Of a stretch of DNA of 64,000 nucleotides, positions 7,197-15,568 are shown piece after piece (positions within the stretch are counted from its first letter, which is position 1; each line of letters starts with the position of its first letter). Position numbers and translations under genes: made by a program. The notes beneath the pieces are model-generated. The model worked only from the letters and a program-made list of their open reading frames with translations, made no database searches and was not told the origin of the DNA. This DNA is from Bacteroidales bacterium (GTDB taxonomy: Bacteria > Bacteroidota > Bacteroidia > Bacteroidales > WCHB1-69), in assembly GCA_017454945.1 (NCBI GenBank), contig JAFTCA010000010.1:1-64000 (forward strand), in the 5' to 3' direction.

Positions 7197-8576
7197 ATGA
7201 TTCGCTCGCTCATTGCCCAAGACAATCCTTTTAACACCACCGACGAGTTGCTGCAGTGGATCAGACGGCGCAACGAAGAGATCAAGGTTGCGATAGAGCC
7301 TGCCGACCTGAAAAGCATGGACCAATGGTACATGGATGGCGACGGCTGTCTGCGCCACCGCTCAGGGAAATTCTTCTCTATTGAAGGAGTCCATGTGGAA
7401 ACTGACTTCGGGCCGCGCCAAGCGTGGGACCAGCCACTCATCAACCAGGCCGAAATAGGCTATATCGGCATTATTGCCAAGGAGATGGACGGCGTGATGT
7501 ACTTCCTCATGCAGTCGAAAGTGGAACCGGGCAATGTCAACCATGTGCAGATATCACCCACCTTGCAAGCCACTTACAGCAACTGCACACGCGTGCATAA
7601 CGGCAAGCAGCCCAACTACCTCGAATACTTTCTCAATGTGCGCCCCGACCACATCATCCTCGACCAGCTGCAGTCGGAGCAGGGTTCGCGCTTCATTCGC
7701 AAACGCAACCGCAACATCATCATCAGAGTGGATGACGACATTGAAGTGAAAGAGGATTTTCGCTGGATGACGCTGGCTCAACTCAAGTCGCTGATACGCC
7801 ACGACAATCTCATCAACATGGACACGCGGACGGCGCTCTCGGGCATCCGCTACGCCAATTACATGGACAACAACACCGATTGGGAAGCCTTCTCGCCGCT
7901 GGGCCGCGACCTGATTCTGTCGGCCAATGCACCGCACGGCCTCCACTCGCTCGACAACCTTCTGTTCCTACTCACGCGCCTCAAGGTCAAATACACGCTC
8001 AAAATCACACCTAAGCCCGTTAATAAACTGGAAGAATGGAATATATATGACGACCGCATCGCCCGTGCCGACAACCAATACTTCCAGATTATCGGACGCA
8101 AGGTCTCCATTTCCAACCGGGAAGTACTCTCGTGGTACCAACCGCTGCTACAACCGCTGGAGAAAGGCATTTGCGCCTTCATCATCAAGAAAATCAAAGG
8201 CATAGTTCATTTTCTGGTGCAAGCCAAAGTGGAGTGTGGCAATTTTGACACAGTAGAATTTGCACCCACAGTGCAGTGCTCGGCCGAAAACACCAACGAC
8301 CCGTACCGCCAACCACTATTTTTGGACTATATTGAAAATGCCGATTCAAAACAAGTTATCTACGACACCTTGCAATCGGAGGAGGGCGGCCGCTTCTATC
8401 GTGAGCAGAACCGCAATATGATTGTCGTTGCCAGCGATGACTTCGAAACCGAAGACATTCCCGACAACTTCACCTGGATGACCTTATATCAGATTAACGA
8501 GCTGCTGCGCTACAACAACATCTTCAACATTCAGGCGCGCAGCCTATTAGCCGCATTGCCCTATGCAGAACAATAA
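7197..8576 (+). CDS. NDP-hexose 2,3-dehydratase
   Basis: A 459-residue enzyme built of two tandem repeats of about 220 residues, each with a Q-S-K/A-K-V-E-x-G-N core and an LQSE-x-G-x-RF block. This is the pattern of the EvaA/TylX-type 2,3-dehydratase family (PF03559). It removes the 2-hydroxyl of an NDP-4-keto-6-deoxyglucose, giving an unstable 3,4-diketo sugar. A Gfo/Idh reductase gene overlaps its end by 14 bases and would reduce the 3-keto group. Together they make an NDP-4-keto-2,6-dideoxyhexose. No RmlA/RmlB-type supplier is nearby. The start at 7197 is chosen from the promoter position. Confidence 0.88.
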   Translation: MIRSLIAQDNPFNTTDELLQWIRRRNEEIKVAIEPADLKSMDQWYMDGDGCLRHRSGKFFSIEGVHVETDFGPRQAWDQPLINQAEIGYIGIIAKEMDGVMYFLMQSKVEPGNVNHVQISPTLQATYSNCTRVHNGKQPNYLEYFLNVRPDHIILDQLQSEQGSRFIRKRNRNIIIRVDDDIEVKEDFRWMTLAQLKSLIRHDNLINMDTRTALSGIRYANYMDNNTDWEAFSPLGRDLILSANAPHGLHSLDNLLFLLTRLKVKYTLKITPKPVNKLEEWNIYDDRIARADNQYFQIIGRKVSISNREVLSWYQPLLQPLEKGICAFIIKKIKGIVHFLVQAKVECGNFDTVEFAPTVQCSAENTNDPYRQPLFLDYIENADSKQVIYDTLQSEEGGRFYREQNRNMIVVASDDFETEDIPDNFTWMTLYQINELLRYNNIFNIQARSLLAALPYAEQ

Positions 8577-9543
8577 CAAACTGAGAGTCGGCATCTTAGG
8601 ATGCGCCAACATTGCCATACGCTTTCTGGCACCCGCCTTTGCACAGCATCCCGACTTTGAGTTGGTGGCATTTGCCGGACGCAACGCCGAAAAGACCAAA
8701 GCCACGGCTGACAAATTCAGCTGCGAGGCCATTGATGGCTACCAGTCGCTCATTGAGCGCACAGACATAGACATGGTATATGTGCCTCTGCCGAACGCCC
8801 TACATAAAGAATGGTGTATCAAGGCGTTGCAGAGCGACAAGCATGTGCTTTGCGAGAAGTCCATCGGCTGTACGCCCGAGGAGGTGGCCGACATTATCGC
8901 CACGGCCCGTCAGCACAAACGTTTGGTCATTGAGAACTTCCAGTTCCGCTTTCACTCTCAACACCAATGGGTTAAGCAATATCTGGCTTCGGGTGTACTG
9001 GGCGAAATCCGCTGTTTCCGCAGCTCGTTCGGCTTTCCGCCGTTTGCCGACGCCCACAATATCCGCTACAGCAAAGAGCTGGGTGGCGGCGCACTATTGG
9101 ATGCAGGCGCCTACACGCTCAAGGCGATGCAATTCATGCTGGGCGGCAGTTTCCGCGTGAAGGCGGCCACCCTGTGGCAGCCCGACACGGCCGAGGTTGA
9201 CTTGGCAGGCGGCATTTACCTCGACAACGCACAAGGTGTGATTGCCGAGCTGGCTTTCGGTTTCGACTACTTCTACCAGTGCAACTACGAACTATGGGGC
9301 ACCAAAGGCAAGCTCACCTGCCATCGGGCGTTCACCGCGCCTCCGGGCTTTGCGCCCACTGTCACCATTGAACATCAGGGCGACCAGAAAACCATCACCC
9401 TGCCCGCCGACAACCATTTCCAAAATATGCTGACACACTTCTACAATACCGTTCAGAGCGGTGATTTTGAAGACGAATACCAACAGATTTTACAGCAGGC
9501 TAACTACGTAGGCGCTGCCCGACAGGCGGCCTTAAAACTCTAG
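8563..9543 (+). CDS. Gfo/Idh/MocA-family oxidoreductase, probable NDP-sugar 3-ketoreductase
   Basis: A 326-residue NAD(P)-dependent oxidoreductase. The Rossmann motif is GILGCANIA near residue 12, and the family E-K-P block reads CEKSIG. The GGGALLDAGAYTLKAMQF stretch matches sugar dehydrogenases of this family. Its 14-base overlap with the 2,3-dehydratase supports a role as the partner 3-ketoreductase in 2,6-dideoxyhexose synthesis, as in macrolide and glycopeptide sugar pathways. The substrate assignment is inferred from context. Its 3' end overlaps the converging next gene by 12 bases. Confidence 0.85.
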   Translation: MQNNNKLRVGILGCANIAIRFLAPAFAQHPDFELVAFAGRNAEKTKATADKFSCEAIDGYQSLIERTDIDMVYVPLPNALHKEWCIKALQSDKHVLCEKSIGCTPEEVADIIATARQHKRLVIENFQFRFHSQHQWVKQYLASGVLGEIRCFRSSFGFPPFADAHNIRYSKELGGGALLDAGAYTLKAMQFMLGGSFRVKAATLWQPDTAEVDLAGGIYLDNAQGVIAELAFGFDYFYQCNYELWGTKGKLTCHRAFTAPPGFAPTVTIEHQGDQKTITLPADNHFQNMLTHFYNTVQSGDFEDEYQQILQQANYVGAARQAALKL

Positions 9544-10122
9544 CGACAAGCCCAGATTACCACTTTGGGTAGGACCCAAATATAGCGTCGAATTGTGCAA
9601 GTCGAGCAACTTGCCAGCCTTATAGATTTGATTCCAACCGCGAACGGCAAAGAAGAGCGCCGCTGCAAGGCCTACGCCGCCCCCCACAATCCATGCAGGT
9701 TTCGAGCGATGATTGTCGAACACCGTGAAGGCCATAATCATCGACGTGCCACCCAAAGCGGCTAACCCCGTAGCAATATAGATGTTGACCGACGCCTTGC
9801 GCAGAGCAGCCCCCACCGTGTTGTTATTATTGAAATAATCCATATTTATCTTATCAACACCCTTGTAGCGATACACTTCAAGGGGCGACATCTCCCGATA
9901 GCAGGGCAGCACCTCTTTCACGATGCTCTTCGACAATGACGAAATCGAATAGCCGTTGTCAACGGTATAGTAGGCATCCTCCTCATCTATAACCTTACAA
10001 AACAACGTGTCGGTCTTATTATTCTCATCATCAGATACATAGACAACAGCATCGATGCAGTTTTGTCCGAAAACGCCCAGCGAAAAAGCGAGCAGCAGGC
10101 AGCAAAGCAGATGTTTTTTCAT
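9532..10122 (-). CDS. Exported protein of unknown function with two C-terminal membrane segments
   Basis: A 196-residue protein with a signal peptide (LLCCLLLAFSLGVFG, cleavage near residue 19). After a soluble part of about 90 residues come two hydrophobic helices (IYIATGLAALGGTSMIMAF and WIVGGGVGLAAALFFAV). The first part resembles small Bacteroidota proteins that respond to or bind surface ligands, but I cannot name a family. A strong Shine-Dalgarno (AAGGAGG) lies seven bases before the ATG, unusual here. Its 3' end overlaps the converging Gfo/Idh gene by 12 bases. Confidence 0.75.
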   Translation of the reverse strand: MKKHLLCCLLLAFSLGVFGQNCIDAVVYVSDDENNKTDTLFCKVIDEEDAYYTVDNGYSISSLSKSIVKEVLPCYREMSPLEVYRYKGVDKINMDYFNNNNTVGAALRKASVNIYIATGLAALGGTSMIMAFTVFDNHRSKPAWIVGGGVGLAAALFFAVRGWNQIYKAGKLLDLHNSTLYLGPTQSGNLGLSLEF

Positions 10123-10168
10123 GGTGACCTCCTTGTTTTGATGGTTATATTAATTGAAACGCTTTTTA

Positions 10169-11590
10169 TTACAAATCATTGCGTTTCAGTCCTAATTTTT
10201 CTCCTTCTTTCAGCATCAGCTCAAAAGCGGCCTCGAAATTATTGTCGATGACACCGTCGAGAATAGCCTCGCGGATGGCTGTTTTGATGATGCCTACCTC
10301 TTCCGACGGGTGCAGTCCGAAGGTCTGCATAATCAGGTCGCCGCTCACGGGCGGCTGCCAGTTGCGCAGACGGTCTTTCTCCTCAATCTCGGCCAGTTTC
10401 TCTCGCACCTTGGCGAAATTGGCGAGGCAACGCTTGATCTTCTCGGGATTTTTGGAAGTGACGTCGGCTTCGCAGAGCAGCATCAGGTCGTCGATATCGT
10501 CGCCGGCATCGAACAGCAGGCGGCGCACCGCCGAGTCGGTGATGGTATCCTCTACGAGGGCGATGGGGCGCAAGTGCAGCAGTATCAGCTTCTGCACATA
10601 CTTAAGCTTCTCGTTGACAGGCATTTTCAGCGAGCGAAAGATAGCACCTGCCATCTTCGAACCCACATACTCGTGTCCGTGGAACATCCAGCCGTGCTCT
10701 TCGTCGTACTTCTTGGTGGCCGGCTTGGCAATGTCGTGCAGCAGCGCGGCCCACAGCAGCCAGAGGTTCGAGCTCACCATCGCTATCTTGTCCACCACCT
10801 CGAGCGTATGCAGGTAGTTGTCCTTATGGCCGCGCTTATTGATGACCTCCACTCCTTTCAGTTTATCGAACTGCGGCAGAAATTGTACCAGCAGACCGGC
10901 CTCGTCGAGCAGTTGAATGCCCACCGAAGGCTTGGGCGAAAGCAGTATCTTATTGAATTCCTCCACGATACGCTCTTTGGAGATAATCTCCAGCCGATGT
11001 GCGTTATCCTTGATGGCGCGGAACGTTTCGGGGTCGATATGGAAGCCCAACTGTGAGGCGAAACGCATGGCGCGCATCATGCGGAGCGGGTCATCCGAGA
11101 AGGTGATGTCAGGATCGAGTGGCGTGCGGATTCTTTTATCCTGAATATCCTGAATGCCGCCAAAAGAATCTATCAGTGTACCCTTCTCACTGCCATTCAA
11201 GGCGATAGCCAATGTATTGATGGTGAAATCGCGGCGATTCTGGTCATCCTCAAGGGTGCCATTTTCCACCACGGGTTTACGCGAATCGGGATTATACGAC
11301 TCCTTGCGGGCACCCACAAACTCCACATCGGCACCATGGTAAAAGAACTGGGCAGTACCGAAGTTCTTGAACACGTTGACATGCAAATTGGGCGAAATCT
11401 CGCGAGCCACGGCCTGCGCCAACTCAACGCCACTGCCCACCACCACCACATCGATGTCAGTAGAGGGACGATGCAGAATGTAGTCACGCACCACACCTCC
11501 AACCACATACGCCGACACACCCAACTTATCAGCAGCAGTTTCGATGAGTTGGTAAACCGGATGTTGTAGCAGATGTGTGAAGTTTTCCAT
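10169..11590 (-). CDS. CCA tRNA nucleotidyltransferase / poly(A) polymerase family with HD domain
   Basis: An enzyme of about 473 residues. The class II nucleotidyltransferase head has GGVVRDYIL and the catalytic DIDVVVVG. Next come the RNA-binding middle domain (DPLRMMRAMRFASQLGF) and an HD phosphohydrolase domain with LLHDIAKP. It adds or repairs the 3' CCA of tRNA. The open frame extends to 11647, but the promoter at 11614-11607 lies within that extension. ATG 11590 (MENFTHLL) or 11596 are the realistic starts. Confidence 0.92.
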   Translation of the reverse strand: MENFTHLLQHPVYQLIETAADKLGVSAYVVGGVVRDYILHRPSTDIDVVVVGSGVELAQAVAREISPNLHVNVFKNFGTAQFFYHGADVEFVGARKESYNPDSRKPVVENGTLEDDQNRRDFTINTLAIALNGSEKGTLIDSFGGIQDIQDKRIRTPLDPDITFSDDPLRMMRAMRFASQLGFHIDPETFRAIKDNAHRLEIISKERIVEEFNKILLSPKPSVGIQLLDEAGLLVQFLPQFDKLKGVEVINKRGHKDNYLHTLEVVDKIAMVSSNLWLLWAALLHDIAKPATKKYDEEHGWMFHGHEYVGSKMAGAIFRSLKMPVNEKLKYVQKLILLHLRPIALVEDTITDSAVRRLLFDAGDDIDDLMLLCEADVTSKNPEKIKRCLANFAKVREKLAEIEEKDRLRNWQPPVSGDLIMQTFGLHPSEEVGIIKTAIREAILDGVIDNNFEAAFELMLKEGEKLGLKRNDL

Positions 11591-11606
11591 AGTCATATTC
11601 CTTGTA

Positions 11607-11614
11607 CAAAAATA
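11607..11614 (-). promoter_or_regulatory. -7 promoter element of the CCA-adding enzyme gene (TATTTTTG)
   Basis: Exact consensus match on the minus strand, about 17-24 bases before the likely start codons at 11590 and 11596. It rules out the longer reading frame start. Confidence 0.75.
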
Positions 11615-11676
11615 CAAATTATAAGCAAAGACTAGAAAAGAGAGCAAATAAAAAATTTTTCTCTCTCAAAAAATCG

Positions 11677-11684
11677 TATTTTTG
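11677..11684 (+). promoter_or_regulatory. -7 promoter element of the membrane glycosyltransferase-like gene (TATTTTTG)
   Basis: Exact consensus match, 31 bases before ATG 11716. It is divergent to the element at 11607-11614. Confidence 0.75.
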
Positions 11685-11715
11685 CCTACTTTATATACCC
11701 ATAAATTACTCCTGT

Positions 11716-13737
11716 ATGAAACCCAGTAATCAGAAGAGACAACCTGTTAAACAGCCCACGAAACAGACTGTAAAACAGAGTTTTGCCGAACGTTTTGAAA
11801 GATTTACCCACAACAAGTTTTTCATCTTAGTTCTGCTGTTCTTCGTATCGATTGTCTATTTCGCCAATTACAACGCTATATATGATAAAAAGTTAGACAA
11901 TAATGGCGACAATATCTACTACTTCTCATTAGGTCAGTCGCTGGCCGAAGGCAACGGCTACTGCACGCCTTTCGGTTTCACCATGAGTCCACACGGGCAC
12001 TTTCCTCCCGGCTATCCCGCCTTTGTATCACGCATACTCAAAATCTATCCAGATGACGTCCAAGCAGTTAAAAAGGCCAACGGGGTCTTGCTTTATGGCG
12101 CCATCATCCTATTGTTCTTCTCGGCTTACCTTATCAGTCGAAACTCCATACTGGCCTTCTGCGTATCCGTGCTGGCGTCGATGCACGCTGAGATGCTGCG
12201 TTTTGCCACCATCATGATGAGCGAGCCCCTCTATATTTTCCTGGCGATGCTGGCCATCTTTTTAGCTATCTTGCTGGCTAAATGGGATTTTCAAAAGAAG
12301 TTGTGGAAACTCATCACCTTGTCGGTACTGTTGGCCATAACCGTTTTCTACATCTACTTTGTCCGTACCATGGGCTTAGCAGTTATCATTGCCATTGCAG
12401 GCTGGTTAGGACTTTTATCATTAGTATCTCTTTATCAATATATTAAAACTAAAAAGAATGATACCGAAGCCGCTTTAGTTCACAAGAAGACATTCTTGTT
12501 ACGTATCATCTTGGCAGCGGCAGTTACGCTATCGTGCCTATCGGCCAAAGCCATTTGGGACCATCGCAACAAGGTGAACGGTATCAGCGGCAAGGACTAC
12601 GAGAACACCTTCTTTATCAAGGCCAACAATGGCAAAATGGAAGGCGTAGCCGACTGGAAGGCGCGTATCAAGAGCAACACGAGCAACTATTTCACCCGCT
12701 GGGTGCCCAAGGACACCTATTTCAAGAAATATAATGACAGCGATAAGGAGGTGACCAAGAAGGAATGGATCACAGGCGGTTTGCTGGCCATTGTTCTGTT
12801 ATTTGGAAGTTTTTACGGCTCAGGCAGCCTGCTGATGCTCTTTTATGTGCTCCTCACCGTCGGGGTACTGGTTTTCTATCCCGAATGGTATGGCGGCGTG
12901 CGATACATTGTGCCCATTGCACCCGCACTTATATTCCTGATGCTCAACGGTTTCTGTGCAATGATAGCCCTGATCATGAAACTATTTAAGAAGGATAAAG
13001 GTTTCTCTAAAACGGACGCAGGCACGTCAACCTTACCTCTCTCAACTTCAAAACCGTCTCCAGTCACCGTTATTTTACAAGCCCTTCTTGTGCTGATACT
13101 TACCTTCGGTTGGCTGACGCCGCGCTATGCGGAGGCTCAAAAATACTATCGGGATTTGACAAGCATCAAGTCGTGGACCATCACGACCGACTCCAAGATG
13201 GTCAACTACCTGAAAGCGTGCGAATGGTGTGCCAGCAACCTGTCGGACACCACCCGCATGAGTTGCCGCAAATCGGAGCTCTACTACATGTACTCCAAGT
13301 TCCACAAATCGAAAGAATTCCCGCGTTACGGAGAACCCGATGATATTTACAACTGGTTCTGTAAAAATAAGATAACGCACTTTATCCTGGACGATTGGTT
13401 TATCCATGCCTACAAAACCGTCTATCCTTGCATACGGAAATACCCCGATAAATTCAAGATATTGCAAACATTCGGTGAGGCAGATAGCGTTAAAAAGACC
13501 AATCCCACCTATGTAATGGAATTCAACGACTACTGGGGCTACACGGGCGACCTCGTTGACGGCAAGCGTCAGGGCGAAGGCGTATGGCGCCTCCAGGACG
13601 GCCGTATCTACCGAGGACACTTCGAAAACGGCCTGCCCAACGGCTACGGCGAGTTGACAACGCCCGACGGCCAAGTGGTTGTCGGCCAATGGAAAAACGG
13701 CGGTCTAGTGAAGAGCACCAGTGTTAAACAACTATAG
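11716..13737 (+). CDS. GT-C-like polytopic membrane protein with C-terminal MORN repeats
   Basis: A 673-residue protein. After a charged Q/K-rich N-terminus comes a first membrane helix, then an external loop with LDNNGDNIYYFSLGQSLAEG. That is the acidic first-loop pattern of ArnT/PMT-type GT-C glycosyltransferases. About ten further helices follow (to about residue 455), then a soluble domain of about 150 residues. The last 60 residues hold MORN-type repeats: YTGDLVDGKRQGEG, YRGHFENGLPNGYG and VVGQWKNG. GT-C enzymes transfer sugars from polyprenyl-phosphate donors at the periplasmic face; that activity is inferred. MORN repeats on such an enzyme are unusual. The start at 11716 is taken from the promoter at 11677-11684; the frame is open from 11602. 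Confidence 0.8.
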   Translation: MKPSNQKRQPVKQPTKQTVKQSFAERFERFTHNKFFILVLLFFVSIVYFANYNAIYDKKLDNNGDNIYYFSLGQSLAEGNGYCTPFGFTMSPHGHFPPGYPAFVSRILKIYPDDVQAVKKANGVLLYGAIILLFFSAYLISRNSILAFCVSVLASMHAEMLRFATIMMSEPLYIFLAMLAIFLAILLAKWDFQKKLWKLITLSVLLAITVFYIYFVRTMGLAVIIAIAGWLGLLSLVSLYQYIKTKKNDTEAALVHKKTFLLRIILAAAVTLSCLSAKAIWDHRNKVNGISGKDYENTFFIKANNGKMEGVADWKARIKSNTSNYFTRWVPKDTYFKKYNDSDKEVTKKEWITGGLLAIVLLFGSFYGSGSLLMLFYVLLTVGVLVFYPEWYGGVRYIVPIAPALIFLMLNGFCAMIALIMKLFKKDKGFSKTDAGTSTLPLSTSKPSPVTVILQALLVLILTFGWLTPRYAEAQKYYRDLTSIKSWTITTDSKMVNYLKACEWCASNLSDTTRMSCRKSELYYMYSKFHKSKEFPRYGEPDDIYNWFCKNKITHFILDDWFIHAYKTVYPCIRKYPDKFKILQTFGEADSVKKTNPTYVMEFNDYWGYTGDLVDGKRQGEGVWRLQDGRIYRGHFENGLPNGYGELTTPDGQVVVGQWKNGGLVKSTSVKQL

Positions 13738-13750
13738 CGTCAAAAAATCG

Positions 13751-13758
13751 TATCTTTG
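13751..13758 (+). promoter_or_regulatory. -7 promoter element of the CtpA-type protease gene (TATCTTTG)
   Basis: Exact TAnnTTTG match, 24 bases before ATG 13783 and 13 bases after the previous stop. Confidence 0.7.
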
Positions 13759-13782
13759 CATCCTTTAAGCAATTCAAGCACG

Positions 13783-15447
13783 ATGGAATATCAAGAACCG
13801 GCTACACCAACCCCTGCAGAAGAGACGACGCCCAAACGCCGTCCCCGCAACTGGCAACAGATATGGATGCCATTGTGGTTGTCGCTGGCTTTTGTCGCCG
13901 GCATTCTGCTCTCGACCTATCTGTTGCAGCCGCCCAAGGCCAGCAACCGCATCAGCAGCAAGCAGATGCACAAGTTTGACGAGGTTCTTGAATATGTCAA
14001 TATGTACTATGTGGATTCCATCGACACCGACAAGATGTTTGAGGAGGCGATACGCGCCATGCTGCAGACGCTGGATCCCCACTCGACCTACGCCACGGCT
14101 GAAGAGAACCGCAGCCTGATGGAAACGCTGGAGGGCTCTTTTGAAGGTGTGGGCATCCAATTCAGCATCATGAACGACACGGTGATGGTGGTGGCTGTCG
14201 TCACAGGCGGCCCCTCCGAGAAGGTGGGCATCCGCGCTGGCGACCGCATCATTTCGGTTGATGGCAAAAAGATTGCCGGCACGGGCATCGCCAACAACGA
14301 TGTGATGAAACTGCTGCGTGGCAAGCGCAACACCGCTGTCACAGTAGGAATCAAGCGGCAGAACTTTCCACAGACTTACTATTACACCATCATCCGCGAT
14401 GTTATCCCCACATACACGGTAGATGTGTCGTATATGATTGACAAAGAGACTGGTTACATCAAGATAAACCAATTTGGCGGCACTACTGCCCAAGAGTTCC
14501 ACAAGGCGTTGCTCACCCTGCGCATGCAAGGCATGACAAAGCTGATTATCGACCTGCGCGGCAACCCCGGCGGACTGCTGGAGGCGGCAGTGCAGATTTG
14601 CGACGAACTGTTGCCCGACCGCGAACTGATTGTCTATACTGAAGGAATGCGCATCAACAGCGAGAAGATTTACGCCACCCGCTACGGCAACTTCGAGAAG
14701 GGCAAGGTGGCCATCCTTATCGACGACTTCAGCGCCTCGGCCAGTGAGATTGTGGCTGGCACGGTGCAGGACAACGACCGCGGCATTGTTGTGGGACGCC
14801 GCTCGTTTGGCAAAGGACTGGTACAACGACAGATAGACTTATCCGACAGCTCTTCCATCCGACTGACAGTGGCCCGCTACCACACACCCAGCGGTCGCTG
14901 CATACAGCGCACCTACAAGGATGGCACGGAGCAATATTACGAAGAGATGATCAAGCGTTACGAACGCGGCGAGATGGACTCGGCCGACAGCATCAAGTTT
15001 GACCAGAACCTGCGCTACACCACCAAGAAAGGACGGGTGGTCTATGGCGGCGGCGGCATCATGCCCGACTATTTCGTAGCCATCGACCGCGATAGCACGC
15101 TAACATCTTGCTATCAGGTGATTAACTCCGGTGTGATGGTACAGTTCGCCTTCGACTACGCCAACCAGCACCACGAAGCACTGACGAAAGCCTACCCCAC
15201 CGCCACTGCCTTTGTGGCCAACATGAAAGTTAACGACCAGACACTGAACTCCTTACTGCAATTCTATACCACCAAGACCAAACAGAAAGTGCCGACGATG
15301 AATGCCGCCTCGCGCGAGGAATTGCGCCTGTGGCTCAAAGCCCTCATCGGCAGGAACCTTTATCAGGACAAGGGATTTTATCCCGTTATCAATCAGACGG
15401 ATAAGGTGGTGTTGAAGGCGGTTGAGAAACTGAAAACTGAAAATTGA
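13783..15447 (+). CDS. S41 family carboxyl-terminal processing peptidase (CtpA/Prc type)
   Basis: A 554-residue envelope protease. One N-terminal membrane helix (residues about 29-48) anchors it with the rest in the periplasm. A PDZ domain spans roughly residues 110-190 (GGPSEKVGIRAGDRIISVDG). The S41 core has the catalytic serine in FSASASEIVAG and the general-base lysine in SFGKGLVQ. S41 proteases cleave C-terminal regions of envelope and secreted proteins. The frame is open from a TTG at 13756, but that lies inside the promoter, so ATG 13783 (MEYQEPAT) is chosen. Confidence 0.93.
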   Translation: MEYQEPATPTPAEETTPKRRPRNWQQIWMPLWLSLAFVAGILLSTYLLQPPKASNRISSKQMHKFDEVLEYVNMYYVDSIDTDKMFEEAIRAMLQTLDPHSTYATAEENRSLMETLEGSFEGVGIQFSIMNDTVMVVAVVTGGPSEKVGIRAGDRIISVDGKKIAGTGIANNDVMKLLRGKRNTAVTVGIKRQNFPQTYYYTIIRDVIPTYTVDVSYMIDKETGYIKINQFGGTTAQEFHKALLTLRMQGMTKLIIDLRGNPGGLLEAAVQICDELLPDRELIVYTEGMRINSEKIYATRYGNFEKGKVAILIDDFSASASEIVAGTVQDNDRGIVVGRRSFGKGLVQRQIDLSDSSSIRLTVARYHTPSGRCIQRTYKDGTEQYYEEMIKRYERGEMDSADSIKFDQNLRYTTKKGRVVYGGGGIMPDYFVAIDRDSTLTSCYQVINSGVMVQFAFDYANQHHEALTKAYPTATAFVANMKVNDQTLNSLLQFYTTKTKQKVPTMNAASREELRLWLKALIGRNLYQDKGFYPVINQTDKVVLKAVEKLKTEN

Positions 15448-15568
15448 AAACTGAAAATTGAAAGATTGTAGAGACGCGGCACGCCGCGTCTAGAATTCGA
15501 GAACAAAGACCTGCGGAAGAACAAAGAACAAAGAACAAATTAAACTATAAACTATAAATCAAAGCCTT
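15448..15568. repeat. Intergenic palindrome and low-complexity repeats
   Basis: Contains alternating GAAAACTGAAAATT units (about 15430-15466). The palindrome AGACGCGGC-AC-GCCGCGTCT (15472-15491) is preceded by GTAG. Then come AGAACAAAGAACAAA units (15517-15540) and ACTATAA repeats. The palindrome is a likely terminator for the S41 gene. Confidence 0.6.

Noticed and set aside
13774..14826. Minus-strand frame of 350 codons opposite the CtpA-type protease
   Set aside because: The plus strand carries the PDZ and S41 catalytic motifs; the antisense product has no recognisable features.
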